A DNA stretch of 64,000 nt from Cryphonectria parasitica EP155 (Eukaryota; Ascomycota; Sordariomycetes; Diaporthales; Cryphonectriaceae), in assembly GCF_011745365.1 (NCBI RefSeq), contig NW_024468910.1, positions 2,260,068 through 2,324,067 on the forward strand. Direction: 5' to 3'. This document shows positions 1-10,793 of this stretch, piece after piece (position 1 is the first letter of the stretch; each line of letters opens with the position of its first letter). The notes beneath the pieces were generated by a model. It searched no databases. It had not been told where the DNA came from and worked only from the letters and a program-made list of their open reading frames with translations. The translations under genes and the position numbers were made by a program.

Positions 1-829
1 TGCAGGTTCTGACAGGGAATGTTGAGAAACAAATGTTGCTCCCCCACTTTGACAGGCGCAGCAGGCAGGACTACTTTTTGTTCATCGCGATCCTTCTTCT
101 TTTTGGCATCCCTCGGCCACCTTCCGGTCGGTCAGATGGCCAGGTCTCCTGTTGAGAGAGGTGGCTGGCTGGGAGCGCGTCACAGCTTGAGAGGCGTCAA
201 AAGAAAAAAGTGAACAACAATTGAGCCCTCCCACTACTGTACTCAAGGCAGCTGGGGAGCGGGACCAACCGAGAATCAAGAAGCAACCGCAGCCCAACGA
301 AGCCAGTGAAGTCAATCATCTGGGGGCCAGGCCTGAAAAGCAAAGGGGGAGGGGGCCGGGGGGGGGAGGGGGCGGTGCCTCCAGAAACAAGCATGTCTCG
401 GCCGATATCAAGAAACAAAAACAAAAAAGAGAAAAGAGATGAGTCGAGGTAATAAAAAGGAATTCACCGAAGATGTAGCTTGATCTCGGCTCTTGGCTGC
501 ATGCATGCCGAATCCCGTCCCGACCATGAACGGGTCCTCGTCACCGTTCACGCCTTCCCACTGGTGGGGTAAAGTGGTGGCAGGACAGACTCTTAAAACA
601 AACAAGAGGGAGAAGAGACAGGGCTTGCATTGCTCCACATAATTGTATCTTCTGACAGGACAATTCAGCCATGCCCGATTTGCAAGATCTCCCGGGTGGA
701 AGGGGCAGTTAACGATCTAAAGGCATAGCGTAATCATCCAGCTCACACTCTTTCTTCGCCCTCCTCCCAACGCCCCCCCCCCACCCCGGCTCAATTGGTT
801 CGGCGGGAAGATCTCAACTTTTGAAGATG

Positions 830-837
830 TGACGTCA
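830..837. promoter_or_regulatory. Perfect CRE palindrome (TGACGTCA)
   Basis: An exact 8-bp cAMP-response/ATF-CREB consensus lies 1083 bp upstream of the PKA catalytic-subunit start codon, directly followed by a poly-A run. ATF/CREB-type bZIP factors bind this palindrome in fungi. That it acts on this gene is inference: the distance is long for a fungal promoter, although a long 5' leader would bring it closer to the transcription start. Confidence 0.4.

Positions 838-863
<26 letters not shown>
837..863. repeat. Poly(A) run, 27 nt
   Basis: Uninterrupted A homopolymer that begins inside the last base of the CRE palindrome. No flanking target-site duplication or retroelement body is visible, so it is most simply a nucleosome-excluding poly(dA:dT) tract. 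Confidence 0.85.
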
Positions 864-868
<5 letters not shown>

Positions 869-1919
869 CCAAGCCATCCTTGGGTCTGACTCTGGCTTTT
901 CTTTGGCTGCCCAGAGGAATAAAGTCTCTTGTCTGTCAGAACGGCGACTTTTTTCTTCTTCTTTTTTCTGCTGACATCTCAGCTCTCAACCTTGGTTTGG
1001 TTTCATTTTCCGGGGTACTCTACTCGATTCCATAGTAGACCAGACCAGGCAAGGGAGAAAAAGAAAGGCGAGACACGAGAAGATCCTCCAGCTGCCCGAT
1101 CCGTCCAAGACAAACCCAGCCTGCCAGCCCTGCTCAGGGAAAACGGACTCTTGTAACACTTACATTAGCCTCTTATTATAGTGCTGTCTGCTTTTGCTGT
1201 TTCCCTCCACCCCCCGTCTCGCCCACCCACCCCATGTCTTACATGACGCTTTGGCCCTATTGTCTCTGTCGCTCTCTTTCTTTTTCCTCTTCCCGCCATC
1301 CTACACTCTACTTCGTCTTACATCTCCCCCTCCCTCCCTTGATTTAAGGAAACATCAACCACAAGAAAAAAAGACAAAACATCCTACTATATCTATATAT
1401 TGTAGACGATGCCAATTGGGCCACCCTCACTTCATTCCCAAAGCGCTCTCAAGTCCCACCGCTTTGGTATCCGCCCAAAAAATAAACAAGCTCGTTCTCT
1501 TTTACTACCGTCTCAGCCTTCAACGCCGTCTACTGCTGCTGCTGCTGCAGTAGTGGACTTGCACCGCTCGGGCATCCTGCCCAGCAACCACCCTCCAACT
1601 TAAGTTTCCTGCAAACCTGGACTCGAGCCAAAACCAACCCGTTGGGCCGTAGGAGATGGGGTGGCGCTTGTGATCTTGCGATCCCAGAGCTACGGATACG
1701 ACAAGGCGTACACACGACTTAATCCACAACGCCCGCCAGCCCTTGCCGACTAGGCCTTGTCCCACGCGCCATTATCGTCGTCGCATCTGCTGGAACACGG
1801 GTCCCCTTCCTTTCTTACCTTGACCAAACCTGGCCACGAGACACGGCACGACTCGTCTCTCCTTCACCAACACCTTGCTCCCACCCGCCACCTCATCTCC
1901 CTTCTCCCCTCTCTATGAG

Positions 1920-3544
1920 ATGGCGGCAACAGTGGCCCACCAGGTCCCAGCGACAGTCGGCCACACGGGAGGAGGAGGAGGAGGAGGAGGAGGAGGAGGA
2001 GGAGGAGCAGGCGCTGGCGCTGGCGCTGGCACAGGGGCAGTAGGTCGAAATCTTGACAAGGCCTTACAGGCGAGCAGCAGTGTGGTCCTCCCTGGCTTGT
2101 CGAGCGATACCTCCAAGACGTCGCGCAAATTGAAGTTGGACGACTTTGCGAGGGTACGCACACTCGGGACGGGTAGGTACTTAGAACCAGCCAACCCGGA
2201 AGCCCCATCCACCATCCCCCCCCCCCTTCTCCGACCCTCTCCGACCCCTCCTGATCCTGTGTTGGTGGCACAAATCCCACCCCTCTTCGAATCAAAGAGG
2301 AACCTGATCGGCTTACTCGAGAACAAGGCACTTTTGCGCGGGTATGTCTCGTGAAACTCTCGGACCCGCAAACCGAGCCGGAGCGGAATAAGGTGTTTGC
2401 GCTCAAGATATTACGCAAGTCAGAAGGTAGGTTTCGTTCGTTGGTGCGCCGCCATGCGCCCGCTCAAATTAGAGAGGAGAGATCTTCTTTTTGCTTCTTT
2501 TTCTTTAGGCTAACGAGGTGACACGTGTGCGCGCACCGCAGTGATCAAGCTTAAGCAGATCGACCATGTCCGCCACGAGCGCGAGATTCTCGGCGACGTC
2601 AGCGGCCACCCCTTCATCACGAACCTGTGCGCCTCCTTCTCTGACCGCGACTTCCTCTACCTCCTCCTCGACTATGTTCCCGGCGGCGAGCTCTTCTCCT
2701 ACCTGCGCAAGTTCCGCCGCTTCGACGAGGGCATGGCTCGCTTCTACGCCGCCGAGATCGTCCTGGTGCTCGAGTACCTACACGAGCAGCAAGGAGGCGT
2801 CGCCTACCGGGACCTCAAGCCCGAGAACCTGCTCCTCGACGCCGAGGGCCACATAAAACTCGTCGATTTCGGTTTTGCAAAGAGATTAGGAGGCAGGGAC
2901 TGCTCGACCGAGACCTACACCCTGTGCGGCACACCAGAATACCTCGCACCCGAGGTCATCCATAACAAGGGCCACACGACCGCTGTGGACTGGTGGGCAC
3001 TGGGCATCCTGATATATGAGTTCCTGACTGGATACCCACCATTCTGGCACCAGAATCCTATCGAAATATATAAACAGTGAGTGAATCTCCTTCTCCCTCA
3101 CTGCCCCCCCCCCCTCCTTCTTCTCTCTGGGAGGGAAACGAGGAAGAAAGGAAAGGAAAGAAAAAGCGTCTCGACTAACCAATGTGTCTTCTCTTTCTCT
3201 CTTACCCTTTTTTCAGAATTGTCGACAAACCCGTCATCTTTCCTCAAGAGCCCAGCCTCTCCCTCGAGGCCATGGACATTATCCGCTCCTTCTGCACCGT
3301 CGACCGGTCCCGGCGCCTGGGGAACGTCCAGGGCGGTGCTAAGCGCGTTAAGGAGCACCCGTTTTTTCGCGGCGTTGACTGGGACGCCGTCTACCGCCGC
3401 CAGTACCGCGGCCCCATCATCCCCCCGGTCCGCTTTCCCGGCGATGCCCAGTGTTTCGATATCTACCCCGAGGAGGACGTAGGTCATGGCGAGTACACAG
3501 ACGAGCTGCGGGCCAAGTACGAGAGCTACTTTAAGGACTTTTGA
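1920..3544 (+). CDS. pkaC2: cAMP-dependent protein kinase catalytic subunit, class II (PkaC2-like)
   Basis: Ser/Thr kinase of the AGC family, the catalytic subunit released from the PKA holoenzyme by cAMP. Exons 1920-2172, 2328-2426, 2542-3076 and 3217-3544 give 404 residues; introns are 155, 115 and 140 nt. Residues 17-29 are 13 glycines followed by a Gly-Ala tract. The kinase domain follows: glycine loop LGTGTFARV (82-90), ATP lysine K111 in FALKIL, catalytic YRDLKPEN with D208, DFG with D226, activation-loop [12 protein letters not shown] with phospho-site T244. The C-terminus ends in the FKDF hydrophobic motif expected of PKA, with RFPGDAQCF before it. The ATG at 1920 is the only in-frame ATG upstream of the domain. 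The lack of a long Gln-rich N-terminus and the tail sequence favour the second fungal PKA class over the main CpkA type; the class call is from family knowledge. Confidence 0.9.
1968..2006 (+). repeat. (GGA)13 triplet repeat in the PKA coding exon
   Basis: Thirteen consecutive GGA codons encode a polyglycine run (residues 17-29). A GCTGGC repeat encoding Ala-Gly follows. The length is likely polymorphic between strains because the repeat is pure. Confidence 0.9.
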
Positions 3545-3691
3545 GACGTCCGGCCCGGCCCCGACCGCTATAGTGCGTCAAAAGATGATTAAATTTACAG
3601 GCGATGGAGCGGGGGCTGGATGATAGCCGGCTCTTCTTCCTTTTCTCCCCCTTTCTTCTTTCTTCTCTTCTTCGTCATGCCTATATTGTGT

Positions 3692-3733
3692 ATATATATA
3701 TATGTGTGTGTGTGTGTGTCTCTCTCTCTCTCT
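3692..3733. repeat. Compound (TA)n(TG)n(TC)n microsatellite
   Basis: Consecutive TA, TG and TC dinucleotide blocks in the 3' region of the PKA gene. Confidence 0.85.
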
Positions 3734-4162
3734 TACTCCGTCTCTGGACGGAAGTAGGATCTCCCCTCCAACCAAAGTATGAACAGCAAAACCTTTAATG
3801 GGCACGAAGGAAAGGGTAGACAGAGCATGAACGTTACGAGAGGGAGAAAAGGAAAATTGACCAGGCCAAACCAAACCTTTTCAAGTGTCACCGAAACATG
3901 GGTCTGACGACGAACATGGCAGCATCATTACAATTATCAAATCATTATTTCTGAACGAAACTCAGCATCACGATTGTCAAATTTTTTTAATTTTTTTTTT
4001 TAACCCATATATCCGTGTACGATAGAGAATGAGAATAAGACTGGGTGATGCTGATGATAGGGGGGTGGAGGGGTCTGGCGTATGCGGATGGAACAGGAAA
4101 TCAAGCGGCGGCCAAGAATTAGATATTCAGAAACGAAATCGAAGAAAGAATTATTATTTTCC

Positions 4163-4193
<31 letters not shown>

Positions 4194-4194
4194 A
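4163..4194. repeat. A-rich run
   Basis: An A18 run, one G, and an A13 run, between the convergent genes. Confidence 0.8.
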
Positions 4195-4859
4195 GGATTT
4201 CCCAGTACAAGCTTCTCCCAGTTTGGAAGAGTTGGAGGTAGTTCTCTTGACGGCATTATACAATAATGTATTGTAGTGGACAACCCACTTTTGAGATGAC
4301 AATACATTAGCCTTCAGCGATCACTCTTAGGAACATACTAACAATGTGGAAATCTAATGATGGCGGTAGTGATGGCCTGTTCATCCACCACTTTGCTCCC
4401 AGTCAACTCACATTACAAAAGTTCTTGTGCAATTTGGCGGCCACTAGATACTCTTCTCGCTGAAAGTATTCATCATTCTTGCATCAAAGTACCTGGCTCG
4501 TATGCTCTTATCAAGAGGTAGGCAACTGACAAGTCACAGAACCCCTGTCGTACCATCTACCATAGGATGGCTACGGTAGTCTACCGATACTCCCATCGCT
4601 AAATCGTTGTTCCTATCTTACAGTGGGTATCAATGTATGACCGTTCCCTGCATCCATATGCTTTCCCTCCTCCCCCAATCAGAGAGTCGTCCAGAGATGC
4701 TCCTGCATAACCGAAACTCCTGTGAAAGACACCCTAGTACGATCGCCACAACCAGAGACAACCGTCCATAGACCCTTCTTGACCTGTCTTCCTCCCCAGA
4801 AAGGAAAAAGCCTTGTCACAGCCACCACAATTAAAAGGCTCACTGGCCTCTGTTGACCT

Positions 4860-7317
4860 CTAGAAGAAGCCCTGATACAACCACCACGACCACAGAGCTA
4901 AACCCACCACAGCAACCGTAACGATCAGGCCTTCTTTAGTAGAGAAGAACAGCGCCGTCATGCCAGTATATATTTCTCTCTTGCGGGCCGCCGCACGACG
5001 AGCAAAAGCGCCCGTGTCGATGGGGACGGGGAGCGTCAGACGAGGGTCATTCACGTCGCGAGGTGACAACTCAATTGTGAGCGGCTGCTGGGGCACGAGC
5101 TCACCAGGGACCAGCAGTGGCACCGAAGCTCTCAGAAATACGGCCTGGTGGTCGGATGTCATCACGGTTGGGAGGGAGCTGTAAGCGTGGATCTTGATCT
5201 CAGGAGCCGGCTCCGAGGAGCTAGCGCCGGTGCTGGGTGTGTATCGCTCCTTGACCCAATCTGGAATATCGAGGAAGAGAACACGATCACACCAGCCGGG
5301 CCAGCGGTGAGACGCCCACTTCCACGGTATAACCTCGTCCTCACGACCGGCCGCCCGGGCCGCGATGAGCTCCTCCTTGTTGACGGCTTCCGCAACCTTG
5401 TTAGGGCTCAGGTGCTTGATCTTATAAGTGGGAGGAAAGTCGATGGGCGCCTCTGATAGGCCATGCAGTGTTCTTCCTGCCGCCTTCTCCTGCGTGAGCT
5501 GGTCGCGCTCAAGGAAATCCATATAGGTATCCATGGTTGGGAAGGTTGCCAGCGCCGGGGGTGTGGTCGTTGAGATGCGATAATTCAGATCGCCCGCCAC
5601 GAAAAGGTGTGTGCCTGGCTTGAAGATGCTGATGTCTTGCAGATGTGCCGCGTACTCAGACGGCATTGAAGCCTCATTCTGCCGCCGTGTGAGAAGAGCA
5701 TGGCGCTCCTCCTCGGTCTCGGGCGGGATGTCTTCGCCACCGTCTGTCTGTTTGCCGTCTCTCCTGGCAGAGGACGAGGATGTCGACGCCTCGATGATGT
5801 TCTTAGCACCAGGCTCATCGAAATGGAATTCGTCGGGGAGTGTCTTCTTTGGGTCCTCAAAGAGGCAAGAAGAGCAAATACTAGAGGGAGAAATTAGTAT
5901 GGTGAAGAAAGCTCACATGATGGACATTTGATCAGGATCAGGCTCCAGACAGCATAGACAGCACCTCACCCTCACCAAGCCACGACATCCTGATATCTAC
6001 TCTCAATATGCCAAAAGAGGAGGGTGAGAGCTTGAAGCGTTCAAAAGAGATATATACTAGAAGAAGAAGAAGAAGAAGAAGAAGAAGAAGAAAAGAAAAA
6101 TAAAGTAACTTACCTCGCCCAATTGGCATTCCTGCGTCTCAAATTATACTCCATCGCAGCCAGATGGGTCGCCACAAAGGTGACCTCCGCGACCCTTCTG
6201 GCCGCATTGTGTCCTGTAGCCTCGCCATTCACACTCACATCTGCAGTATGGTCCTCGTCGTTTCCGGTGAACAAGACCCTCAGAGCGATTGCTCCCTTGT
6301 TGCCCATGTTGGCAATGCCGAACGCGCACTCGGCAACCTCGACCCGGGCAATGGCCTCAGGCTGGCGGGCGAACATCATGATAGCGGTCATACCAACATT
6401 TCGGGCCTCGACCAGTTTGTAAGGGGGATCAGGCTGCCTGCGGAAGATGTTGGAAAGGGCCGACTTGGACCGGTTGAGTGGCTGACGCCGGGGCGTTGAC
6501 CGGCCGCTGTTCTCGGCGGTGCTGAGAGGGACTGGCGACGGAGAAGAAGACGACGACGACGGTCGTTGCGATTCTAGCGGCTGGCCAAGAAGGTCAAGGG
6601 CTGCGAGGTTCAGGGCATCCTTGAAAGCATTCAAATAAGGGGCGAGGAAGTGCCCGCCCAGGTAGCCAGACGTAAGGGGAGCAATCTCCTGGAGGGAGCT
6701 GCGCATCAGGAGAGCAAAGGCAAGGTGGTCAATAGACATTTTCAAGATTGCCGTGTTTGGGGATGCACGTTGTGTGGGGGCACTCACAAGACCACCAGAT
6801 CAGGCAGCGTAGGACTATCCTCCTGCCCGTCTCGTCCGACCTCGCCGGCCTCCTCAGCAGGTGTACTGTCAAATGGGTTCCTGCCCGCCTGGCCCTTCTG
6901 CTGCAGCGCGGTGCGCAGGTGCGTCGCGAAGGGTGCCACATCAATCACCACCTTGCCGCAGTTGAACGTGAGGACGAGAACGTCCATGGCCGCAGCCGGT
7001 GGAGGGGAAGAGGAGGAGGTGAAGGAGGGTATCCCCGTAATCTTGCTCAAAAAAACCACGTCCTCGTTATCATCAAGGTCGTCGACGCCGTCGTCCTCGC
7101 CGTCCTCAACAGCAGATCCCTCCGGGTATTGAGCAGCAGGCAATGTCAGCTTGTCCTGCTGGGGTTGGGGCTGGGCTAGGGGCTGGGACTGGGGCTTCAG
7201 GCCAAGGAATGGGACTTTGTTGACGGGGAGCCCTGGTCCTTCTAAGGCCGAGTCAGCGGCTAAGGCCGTCGACTCCTGGGGTCCTACTGCTGACGCCATC
7301 GTCCTGTACTGCGTCAT
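4860..7317 (-). CDS. Inositol polyphosphate 5-phosphatase, Inp54-like, tail-anchored
   Basis: Predicted phosphatidylinositol-4,5-bisphosphate 5-phosphatase; yeast Inp54 sits on the ER through its tail. Exons (minus strand) 7317-6788, 6698-6114 and 5880-4860 give 711 residues; introns are 89 and 233 nt. The domain starts near MDVLVLTFNCGK (M111) and runs through LQEIAP, GMTAIMMFARQ, MGNKGAIALRVLF, FVATHLAAM, GDLNYRIS, WPGWCDRVLF and TSDHQAVF, the ordered catalytic motifs of the family. The last 25 residues form one hydrophobic helix (GLIVTVAVVGLALWSWWLY) with a very short tail, as in a tail anchor. A Ser-rich insert follows LLGQPLESQRP, and a second hydrophilic insert precedes the GDLNYRIS exon. 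Residues 1-110 are low-complexity, so M7 (7299) or M111 (6987) could be the real start; the longest form is given. Confidence 0.88.
6060..6094. repeat. (GAA/TTC)n repeat inside the second 5-phosphatase intron
   Basis: Pure AAG triplet repeat on the plus strand; on the transcribed strand it is a TTC tract close to the intron's donor, followed by more A-rich sequence. It probably explains why this intron (233 nt) is longer than the others of the gene. Confidence 0.85.
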
Positions 7318-9361
7318 AGGGGTTTCCTTGACCCTTGAAGAGCGGCGAATTGGGTCTAGACTTTCGGGTGATTGCTCGGGTAGTTCAGGTCCCGAACTTC
7401 TTGGTCGGGCCGGCCGCTGATTGAGTGGGGTTCACACCCAGCAGGCGGAAATGGTTGTTGACTGTTGGTGATCTTGAAGCTGTGTCCGAGATCTGGAAAA
7501 ATAGTTGAGATGGGCGCAGGGAGAGATTGCTTGAGACCGGGAGAGAGAGAGAGAGAGGATAAGAAGACAGTAAGAGGTTGGAGAAGGTTAGAGGCAGGCC
7601 AAGAGAAGGGCGAGAGAGGCCTATGGGCGAATCGTAATTGTTAAGGCAAGAAGGGAAAGAGAGGAAAACAACAACACAACATCACGAGACGCGCTTGCCA
7701 AGCACTATAACCATTTACTTGAGCCTGAGCACAAGTTGATAAGGTTGGAGTAAAGAGCCACTCAGGCTTGACACCAAGAATTGCCTAATACCACCACAAA
7801 GGACATCTATTTCGGACCGTCACCCTGTGGTGCAAGTATTGGTTGCCCCAGAAGGTCTCAAGATCTCGGAAGGTGCAACCTCGAGTTCGAGTTAGAAGCT
7901 TGTAAGCAAAAATGACCAGACTTGCTGCCTCTCTCCACATCCCTTGCATCCTCATCTTCAGGCTTCGTAGAGTGCCTTCTCTCCCCAGCTCCCTCACCAT
8001 CCTCTACTGCCTACTGACTTGCCTGGATCCCTAATTTCTCACACTTAGCGAGACTACACCTTCACTTCACAATCTTATCACAGCAAGAGACACAAAGGTT
8101 GCACAGGTCTGTGAAGGGGAACAATCTGAATAATTTCTCGTGTATGGAGGATTAAGCTGAAACGAGGGACTGTGTGACTGTGATATCTTAGCTGTCGACC
8201 ATCAAAACCCCAAGGCCCTCACCGTCTGTCAGAGACAGAGACAAGAGGACAAGGAATCCGCATCCCAAAATGGATAGCGATATGACGATCTGCCATGGAC
8301 ATGAAGTTTGGCATCAATGTGCGAAAATGAGAAGAACTGAACCAGAACATGACAGCCTTGACATGCCTGCTTGCTGCAAGACCAATGATTCCGCCTTGCA
8401 ACAGACATTCGCAACCATCCGCCCACAAACCTCCTCCACAATCAATGCTGCTGTTGTGCTTGTTCCACAACAGGACACGCCAGGAGTCCAAAGCTGAGCC
8501 CAAGATTAGGCTCGCTCAGTCATCCTGCTTCTCCTTACGTTCTAGGTCACCGAGCTGTCCTAAGTGGAAGCAAGGAGGGTGGAACCGGAGATTTTCCATG
8601 CGAGAGTAAAGTCAAAACGAGCTCGTCCCCAAAAATTACCTCCCCAGAAGCGCACGCACATAATCTCGAAAACGTAAATAAGGAAAAAAGACAAAAACCG
8701 TGATTAAGAGGAAGGAAGGAAAAAGGCACTCGCCGGGTTGGCGAACCCAAAGTGATAGCCGTGTTATCGCAACGACGGAGCTGATCGTAACCAGAGGTGA
8801 GATGTGTAGCATGGCATGAAGCCAGCCTCGATCCTACGGAATGATCTTTGTTGTGCTCGACTCGGTCGTTTTCTTGAGAAGCTGATGCTAATGCTTTCTC
8901 ATAAACGTGGTTTGGTTTTCTCTCGCGTTTCGATACTGCCACAGTGGAAGTACCGGGCTTGCCGTTCAGCCAGTACCAGATTGAGGACCTCAGCAGAATC
9001 ACCATGGCCCAATGCCACAGTGAACCTAAAGGTTGGCCTTCTCACCGGACTGCCCGAGATACGAGAGGAAACAAAATAACCAGAAATAAACCGCGAAGAC
9101 GTCGAAAAACGATAATAGTGCTGGGGGGGAGGGGGGGATGGAGACGATTGAGAATGAGATTTCCCTGAGCGGCGACATGTAACCAAATGAGGGGTAAACG
9201 CCAGCAGACAGCCTGCGGCAACCTTGGCATACTGTCTTCCAGTGTCGCTCAGGGATCAAAAACAATGTCTCCATACGTGTAACAATCTTGAGTTGAGAAG
9301 GCCACAATTCATTCAGTTGCCTCGCTGTGTTCCGGAGCGCAGCTGCCTGCCATGAGCCCTA
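7318..9361. other. Intergenic: 5-phosphatase promoter and casein kinase 3' flank
   Basis: About 2 kb without a convincing gene. Bases 7318-8000 are the likely promoter and leader of the minus-strand 5-phosphatase, with a GA-rich stretch at 7531-7620 that is C/T-rich on its coding strand. The 152-codon minus-strand frame at 8547-9005 has no protein-like composition or domain. Confidence 0.5.
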
Positions 9362-10793
9362 TCATCGCGGACTAACGGTCAGCACACTGGTCAGCATTTT
9401 CCCTTGGCCACCAGGTTATGAAGCGCACCATAGTCCAAGGAGGAAATCCTTACAATTTGGGCCGGGTTTGCATTATGTTTGTAACTCACATCGGCTGGTC
9501 AGAATCATTACCGATCCTGGGGGGGTTGCGACGTGTAGCAGGCTGAGCAGTCGTCTGCTTGGTGGCAGCAGCAGTGCCCGCAGCCTCCTTCTGCTCCTCC
9601 TGAGCCTTGATCTGGCTGGCGTTCTTCTGGTACTTGTAGACAGTCCAGTCGAAGACGTAGTCGTACTGGAAGCCCTCGCGGACGAACAAGTCACGGAAGA
9701 TCTTGCGCAGGTAGCTGTAGTCGGGCTTGTCGTCGAAACGCAGAGAGCGGGTGTAGTTCAGGTAGATGGCGAACTCGTTGGGGAAGCCACGGCAGAGGAC
9801 CTCAGTAGGGGTGGTCATCTTCTTCTCCATGATACGGTCGTACTTCTGCTTCTTGGTCGCAGCCTTAAGACCCTGCCAGGGCAGAGAGCCACGGCAAAAG
9901 TAGAGCATAACGTATCCTAGAGACTCCATATCGTCACGGCGAGATTGCTCTGCAGGCCAGGTTAGTACACACACACACACACATCAGAAACGGGTAAAGC
10001 AAGAAGAAAAAAAAGTGGGGGGTTCTCAACATACCAACACCGAGGTGAGTGTTGATCGACGCGTAGCGAGCGGTACCCGTGAGGTTCTTGTTCTCTCTGT
10101 AGGGGATGTGGAAGTGAGTCTTGGGGTCGCGGTACTTCTTGGCCAGACCGAAGTCGATGACATTGACCTGGTTGCCACGCTTGCCGATGCCCATCAGGAA
10201 GTTGTCAGGCTTGATGTCACGGTGGATGAAGGACTTGGCGTGAATGTACTCGATGCGGGAGATGAGCTGATCGGCCAGGAGAAGGACCGTCTTCAGCGAG
10301 AACTTGCGGTTGCAGAAGTTGAAGAGATCCTCCAGACTGGGGCCGAGGAGGTCCAAAACCATGGCATTGTAGTCACACTCGGTACCGAACCAACGGACAA
10401 AAGGAATTCCCACGCCACCGGCGAGGGACTTATAGACGCGAGCCTCATACTCGAGCTGAGGGTGCTTGGCCTTGACGCTCTCGAGCTTGATGGCAATCTC
10501 CTCGCCGGAGATGATGTTGGTACCCAGGTAGATATCACCAAAGGAACCAGAGCCAATCTTTCGGCCGATACGGTATTTGTTACCGACGCGCAGGTCCTAT
10601 AAGAGGAGATCAATCAGCAAAAGACCATCATGTGTGCCATCAGTGCAGCGCAGGCACGCAAGCGACATGAAACATCCCAAATACCACGTATCAATAGCGG
10701 CACATCGAGTACATGATCGCTCGTTGGAGGGGACAAGGTGATCGGTAAAGGCTCAGTCTGCAGCATCGTCTATGTACGTACCATGGTAGTCAT
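9362..10793 (-). CDS. Casein kinase I (CK1, Cki1/CK-1a type)
   Basis: Constitutive Ser/Thr kinase of the CK1 family; in fungi it acts in growth, circadian FRQ phosphorylation and polarity. Exons (minus strand) 10793-10782, 10596-10035 and 9949-9490, with a proposed last exon 9371-9362. The first coding exon encodes only MTTM before a 185-nt intron. Landmarks: [15 protein letters not shown] lysine K41 in [18 protein letters not shown] with D131, [12 protein letters not shown], then the CK1-specific [20 protein letters not shown] in place of an APE motif. The catalytic domain is almost invariant among filamentous fungi. The C-terminal tail is Ala/Gln-rich ([18 protein letters not shown]). If the final GTGAGT donor at 9489 is not used, the protein ends QPM at 9486 (345 residues); if spliced it ends QPIPR (347). 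The catalytic part is certain, the last residues are not. Confidence 0.92.
9969..9983. repeat. (CA)n run in casein kinase intron 2
   Basis: Short dinucleotide repeat within the 85-nt intron (10034-9950). Confidence 0.7.

Larger units (their letters stand above)
1..1919. other. Upstream region and 5' leader of the PKA gene; no gene seen
   Basis: No ORF here has protein-like composition. The stretch holds purine- and pyrimidine-rich tracts (C/T-rich from about 1190 to 1350), a perfect CRE palindrome at 830-837 fused to an A27 run, and C-rich runs near 773-784. Most of 1000-1919 is probably promoter and 5' untranslated leader of the kinase that starts at 1920. Confidence 0.6.
3545..4859. other. 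Convergent intergenic region between PKA and the 5-phosphatase
   Basis: Holds the 3' ends of two convergent genes. It contains a compound TA/TG/TC microsatellite (about 3692-3733), T-rich tracts (3981-4001) and an A-rich run (4163-4194). No ORF with coding character is present. Confidence 0.6.

Noticed and set aside
837..863. Poly(A) as tail of a retroposon
   Set aside because: No target-site duplication and no element body adjacent.
6729..6787. Minus-strand GTG-started peptide before the second 5-phosphatase exon
   Set aside because: It is the 89-nt intron read through; splicing GTGAGT to GCGCAG restores the family motif LQEIAP.
9327..10602. Plus-strand frames of 197 and 195 codons
   Set aside because: Antisense shadows of casein kinase I.
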